Part shown: piece after piece, positions 43,789 through 46,873 of the stretch
Position numbering within the stretch: position 1 is the stretch's first letter
Layout: each line of letters begins with the position of its first letter
Origin: CAYNXB01 sp964401045
Lineage (GTDB): Bacteria; Pseudomonadota; Alphaproteobacteria; Sphingomonadales; Sphingomonadaceae
DNA length: 46,873 nt
Reading direction: 5' to 3'
Assembly (NCBI GenBank): GCA_964401045.1
Contig: CAYNXB010000012.1
Location: 1-46,873, forward strand
The notes under the pieces: generated by a model
Database searches by the model: none
What the model saw: the letters and a program-made list of their open reading frames with translations, nothing else
Told to the model about the DNA's origin: nothing
Made by a program: the position numbers and the translations under genes

Positions 43789-46251
43789 ATGACCGAATAT
43801 GCCAAGCCCCGTCGTACCGCGGCAGGGATCGGACTCGCGTTGGTGTTCGGCATTTTCGGATTGGTGCTGGCGGGCGGCGGTGCATGGCTCGTCGCGGAAG
43901 GTGGATCCTGGTATTACCTTCTTGCGGGGACCGGACTGGTGGCCGTCGCGGTTCTGCTATCCTTCGGGCGTCCGCTTGGCATGTGGCTCTACGTCGCTAT
44001 TTTCGCCCTGACCGTGCCGTGGGCACTGTGGGAAGCGGAAGGCAATCCCTGGGCGCTGGTGCCGCGGCTCGTGGGCCCGGCAGTTCTGCTGGCGTTGGTG
44101 GCCTTGCTTTCGCCGCTGGTCGACCGGCGCACGCGGTGGACTTCCGCGACGCTTGGCGCTGCCGGCTCGATGATCTTCCTGGGTGCGGTGCTGTGGGGCA
44201 CCGCCGCCGCGCAGCCCGACCGCGTGGTCGGCAAGCTGCCCCGGGTGGCCCACGCTGCGGGACAATTTGCAGTCGGGGCCGACTGGCCAGCGTGGGGCGG
44301 GACTAACGCCGGGGAGCGGTTCTCGACCCTCGACCAGATCACCCCTGCTAACGTCGACCAGCTCAAGCGCGTATGGGTTGCGCACACCGGCGATATGCCC
44401 GGGACGGCGGCCGAAGACGGCACCTACTCGCCGGAAACCACTCCGATCAAGATCGGCAACCGGCTGTATTTGTGCTCGGCAATGAACGTCCTGATCGCGC
44501 TCGATGCGCGGACCGGCGCAGAACTCTGGCGCTACGATCCACACGTTTCGGACGCTTCGATCCCCTACGGCGCGACTTGCCGCGGCGTGGCGTACTACGC
44601 CGAAGGACCAGGCGCGCAACGAGCGGCCACCGTGGACAGTCGGCAGGACTCCGCGCAGATCGCAACAGCAGGTCCGGACACTCCTATTCCTGCGGACGAC
44701 GCGTGCGCCGAGCGGATCATCGAAGGCACGCTCGATGCCCGGTTGATAGAGGTCGACGCCGCAACGGGCCGTCCGTGCGCCGATTTCGGCGTCAACGGTC
44801 AGGTCGATACCAAAGTGGGACTGGGCCAGGTCAACCCGGGGATGGCGGCGATCACCGCCCCGCCGGTGATCGTGCGCGGCATGGTCATCACCGGGCGTCA
44901 GGTACTGGATAATGAGACCAACGACGCGCCCTCGGGCGTTATCGAAGCGTACGACGCCGTTAGCGGCGCGCGCAAATGGGCTTGGGACCTTGGTCGGCCC
45001 GGCCAATACGGCTGGCCGGAACCGGGCAAGACGTTCACCCGCGGGACTCCCAACATGTGGACGACGGCGTCGGCCGATGAGGAGTTGGGCCTGGTCTACG
45101 TGCCCACGGGTAACAGCGCGGCCGATTATTGGAGTAGTGACCGCAGCGCGCAGGAGAACGAATTCAACAGCTCGCTGGTTGCGCTTGATGCTACAACCGG
45201 CAAGCCGGTGTGGCACTTCCAGACGGTCCATAAGGATGTGTGGGACTACGATCTCGGCAGCCAGGTGACCCTGATCGATTTACCGGATGGGACGCCGGTA
45301 GCCATCCTCCCCTCGAAGCAAGGCGACATCTATGTCCTGGACCGGCGCACCGGCAAGCCGCTCCACGGTGTGGTCGAACAACCGGTTCCAGGCGGCGGGG
45401 AAGAGCCTCAGCAGCGTTCACACACACAGCCGTTCTCGCAGTTCGCCAACCTGCGCAAGCCGGACCTGACCGAGCGGGACATGTGGGGTATCTCGCCGAT
45501 CGACCAGATGATCTGCCGCATTCGCTTCGCGAAGGCGTCGTACAAAGGATTCTACACGCCGCCCACGGCGGGCCGGCACTGGATTGAATATCCGAGCTAC
45601 AATGGCGGATCGGACTGGGGCTCGGTTGCGGTCGATCCGACCCGCGGGGTGATCGTCGCGAACTACAACGACATGCCCAACTACAATATCCTGGTGCCGC
45701 GCAAGGTGGCGGACAAGAAGGGCTGGAAGCCGCGCGGCCCCGAAGGGAACCAAGGCGCTGGCGGGGCCGAGGGAGAAGGCTCACCGATGGCCGGGGTGCC
45801 CTATGCAGTCGACGTGAACGCGGGGTGGAAAATCGGGCTGACAGGCCTCCTGTGCAAGGAGCCGCCTTACGGCTGGATTCGCGCGCTCGACCTCAACACC
45901 GGCAAGACGATCTGGGACCGGCCGTTCGGCTCGGCGCGGGCGAACGGGCCATGGGGCACGAAGCTCGGTTTGCCGTGGACCATCGGCACACCCAACAACG
46001 GTGGGGCGGTCGTGACGGCGGGAGGACTGGTCTTCATCGCCGCGACAACGGACAACCTGATCCACGCGATCGACCTGAAGACAGGCAAGGAGCTGTGGCA
46101 CGATGTGTTACCGGGGGGTGGCCAGGCCAATGTGATGTCGTACGCGGTAGCTGGGCGGCAATACGTGGCGGTCATGCCCGGCGGTCATCACTTCATGAAG
46201 ACGCCGATCAGCGACGCGATTGTCGCATACGCGCTACCAGGCACGGCGTAA
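43789..46251 (+). CDS. gcd: Membrane-bound PQQ-dependent glucose dehydrogenase
   Basis: Quinoprotein that oxidises glucose to gluconolactone in the periplasm and passes electrons to ubiquinone. The 820 residues match the family's usual 800 or so: five N-terminal membrane helices (to about 150) and a PQQ beta-propeller (WPAWGGTNAGERFSTLDQI, VWVAHTGDMPG, CRGVAYY, WTTASADEELGLVYVPTGN, KDVWDYDLGSQ, LPWTIGTPNNGGAVVTAGG, PGGHHFMKTP). ATG 43789 has AAGGA eight bases upstream. No pqq genes lie in the window, so cofactor must come from elsewhere in the genome or from outside. Confidence 0.96.
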   Translation: MTEYAKPRRTAAGIGLALVFGIFGLVLAGGGAWLVAEGGSWYYLLAGTGLVAVAVLLSFGRPLGMWLYVAIFALTVPWALWEAEGNPWALVPRLVGPAVLLALVALLSPLVDRRTRWTSATLGAAGSMIFLGAVLWGTAAAQPDRVVGKLPRVAHAAGQFAVGADWPAWGGTNAGERFSTLDQITPANVDQLKRVWVAHTGDMPGTAAEDGTYSPETTPIKIGNRLYLCSAMNVLIALDARTGAELWRYDPHVSDASIPYGATCRGVAYYAEGPGAQRAATVDSRQDSAQIATAGPDTPIPADDACAERIIEGTLDARLIEVDAATGRPCADFGVNGQVDTKVGLGQVNPGMAAITAPPVIVRGMVITGRQVLDNETNDAPSGVIEAYDAVSGARKWAWDLGRPGQYGWPEPGKTFTRGTPNMWTTASADEELGLVYVPTGNSAADYWSSDRSAQENEFNSSLVALDATTGKPVWHFQTVHKDVWDYDLGSQVTLIDLPDGTPVAILPSKQGDIYVLDRRTGKPLHGVVEQPVPGGGEEPQQRSHTQPFSQFANLRKPDLTERDMWGISPIDQMICRIRFAKASYKGFYTPPTAGRHWIEYPSYNGGSDWGSVAVDPTRGVIVANYNDMPNYNILVPRKVADKKGWKPRGPEGNQGAGGAEGEGSPMAGVPYAVDVNAGWKIGLTGLLCKEPPYGWIRALDLNTGKTIWDRPFGSARANGPWGTKLGLPWTIGTPNNGGAVVTAGGLVFIAATTDNLIHAIDLKTGKELWHDVLPGGGQANVMSYAVAGRQYVAVMPGGHHFMKTPISDAIVAYALPGTA

Positions 46252-46500
46252 TCAGGCCGGCTTGATAACATGCGGAGCGGTACTGAACGCGCGGACATTC
46301 TGACAACGACGCGATGGAGCCACTCCGAACGCTGGCTGGGCGCTGTCAGTCTAACTGCAATCTGTTTCGTCGCCCGAGGTGATCCGTCTGGCGGTGTGAA
46401 GTAGAAGAACGGATCTGTTGGTTTGCGAGGGCGAGATATGCCCGCAGCCTAACGCCAACTCGTTGCCGTCAATCGGTTCACTTGGCCTGACAGCACCCTC
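46252..46500. other. Gap after gcd
   Basis: Nothing recognisable as gene or terminator was found between the gcd stop and the isochorismatase remnant. Confidence 0.45.
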
Positions 46501-46873
46501 AAGCTTCATTCGGGGTGGCAATCCACCCGGCAAGATCGAGTTTGGCGGTTGATGCTGTTTCTGCACCAAGCCGCAGATGATCCCAAGTGCGGCATCGACT
46601 TGAACCTGATCCCGCGCCGCCACGGTGTTCGCGGGCACCCAAACGTCGTAGTCTCGCATATGGGCATGCCAGCGGTGAACAGCAGGCACATGTCCGCAGC
46701 GATTCCGGTCAGTATCAGGCGGCTGACCCCCAGCGTGGGCAGCGGCAGCAGGAGGTTGGTGTCATAGAACGCCGACAGTTGCGGCTTGAACACGAAGTAG
46801 TCGTGCGCGCGGTGCGATGCGATCGATAAACGCGCCCGCTAGGCCCTGCCCGCCTCCGCGTCTGCTTTGCGCC
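46501..46873 (-). pseudogene. Frameshifted isochorismatase-family (cysteine hydrolase) remnant
   Basis: Reading in from the right edge on the minus strand, family text appears in three pieces in changing frames: LAGAFIDRIAPRA (about 46835-46797), then DYFVFKPQLSAFYDTNLLLP and SRLILTGIAADMCLLFTAG (about 46796-46680), then HMRDYDVWVPANTVAARD (about 46680-46620) leading to QVDAALGIICGLVQ. The TGIAADMC segment holds the expected nucleophilic cysteine. At least two frameshifts break the gene, so it is probably non-functional unless they are sequencing errors. The N-terminal part lies outside. Confidence 0.7.

Overview
The window comes from a GC-rich alphaproteobacterium, most likely a sphingomonad (Sphingomonadaceae or Erythrobacteraceae). 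The signs are several TonB-dependent receptors with sphingomonad-type plug domains, a FecI/FecR/receptor unit, a cbb3 oxidase cluster with NnrS, and a membrane PQQ glucose dehydrogenase with no PQQ biosynthesis genes nearby. This assignment is inferred from gene content and protein style; no database search was possible.

Layout. (1) 1-3821, minus strand: an M23 peptidase, an ECF sigma factor, a FecR-type anti-sigma regulator and an STN-containing TonB-dependent receptor cut by the left edge; this is a cell-surface signalling unit. (2) 3963-17594: a cell-surface glycan locus. A tightly coupled plus-strand operon, mostly with 4-base stop/start overlaps, encodes an HpcH/HpaI-type aldolase, an inositol-monophosphatase-family enzyme, a Wza-like export protein, a Wzz-like chain-length protein, a GT2 glycosyltransferase, a GT87-like membrane glycosyltransferase, an NAD-dependent epimerase/reductase, a thiamine-diphosphate (ThDP) enzyme and a GtrA-like flippase. 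It runs head-on into rfbG/rfbF (CDP-glucose 4,6-dehydratase and glucose-1-phosphate cytidylyltransferase), followed by a divergent GT39 protein. ThDP enzyme plus CDP-4-keto-6-deoxyglucose supply plus a reductase is the enzyme logic of yersiniose-type branched sugars, so I propose that the locus makes and exports a glycan with an unusual branched or higher-carbon CDP-derived sugar.

(3) 17868-32569: an ester uptake and hydrolysis region. It holds a broken TonB receptor remnant, an MHS-type MFS transporter, a Tat-exported type-B carboxylesterase, an SGNH hydrolase, two full TonB-dependent receptors, a CocE/NonD-type lipoprotein hydrolase and a second alpha/beta hydrolase. Palindromes of LacI-family operator type (TGCAATCGATTGCA and GCAAGCGCTTGC classes) lie in the upstream regions, suggesting a regulon controlled by LacI-type repressors encoded elsewhere. 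The substrate is unknown; an esterified glycan or plant/fungal ester is plausible.

(4) 33035-40186, minus strand: ccoN-O-Q-P, a 66-aa membrane protein, a DUF2189 protein, ccoI, ccoS and a previously unlisted 43-aa membrane peptide, together a high-affinity cbb3 cytochrome oxidase locus without ccoG or ccoH. (5) 40287-43422: nnrS, a small CxxC protein, a CopD-like membrane protein, a small DUF6522-like protein and a Crp/Fnr regulator, with a perfect Crp/Fnr-type palindrome in the divergent promoter; probably a low-oxygen/nitric-oxide response module. (6) 43789-46873: gcd, then a frameshifted isochorismatase-family remnant running off the right edge.

No tRNA, rRNA, CRISPR array, insertion sequence or replication origin was recognised.
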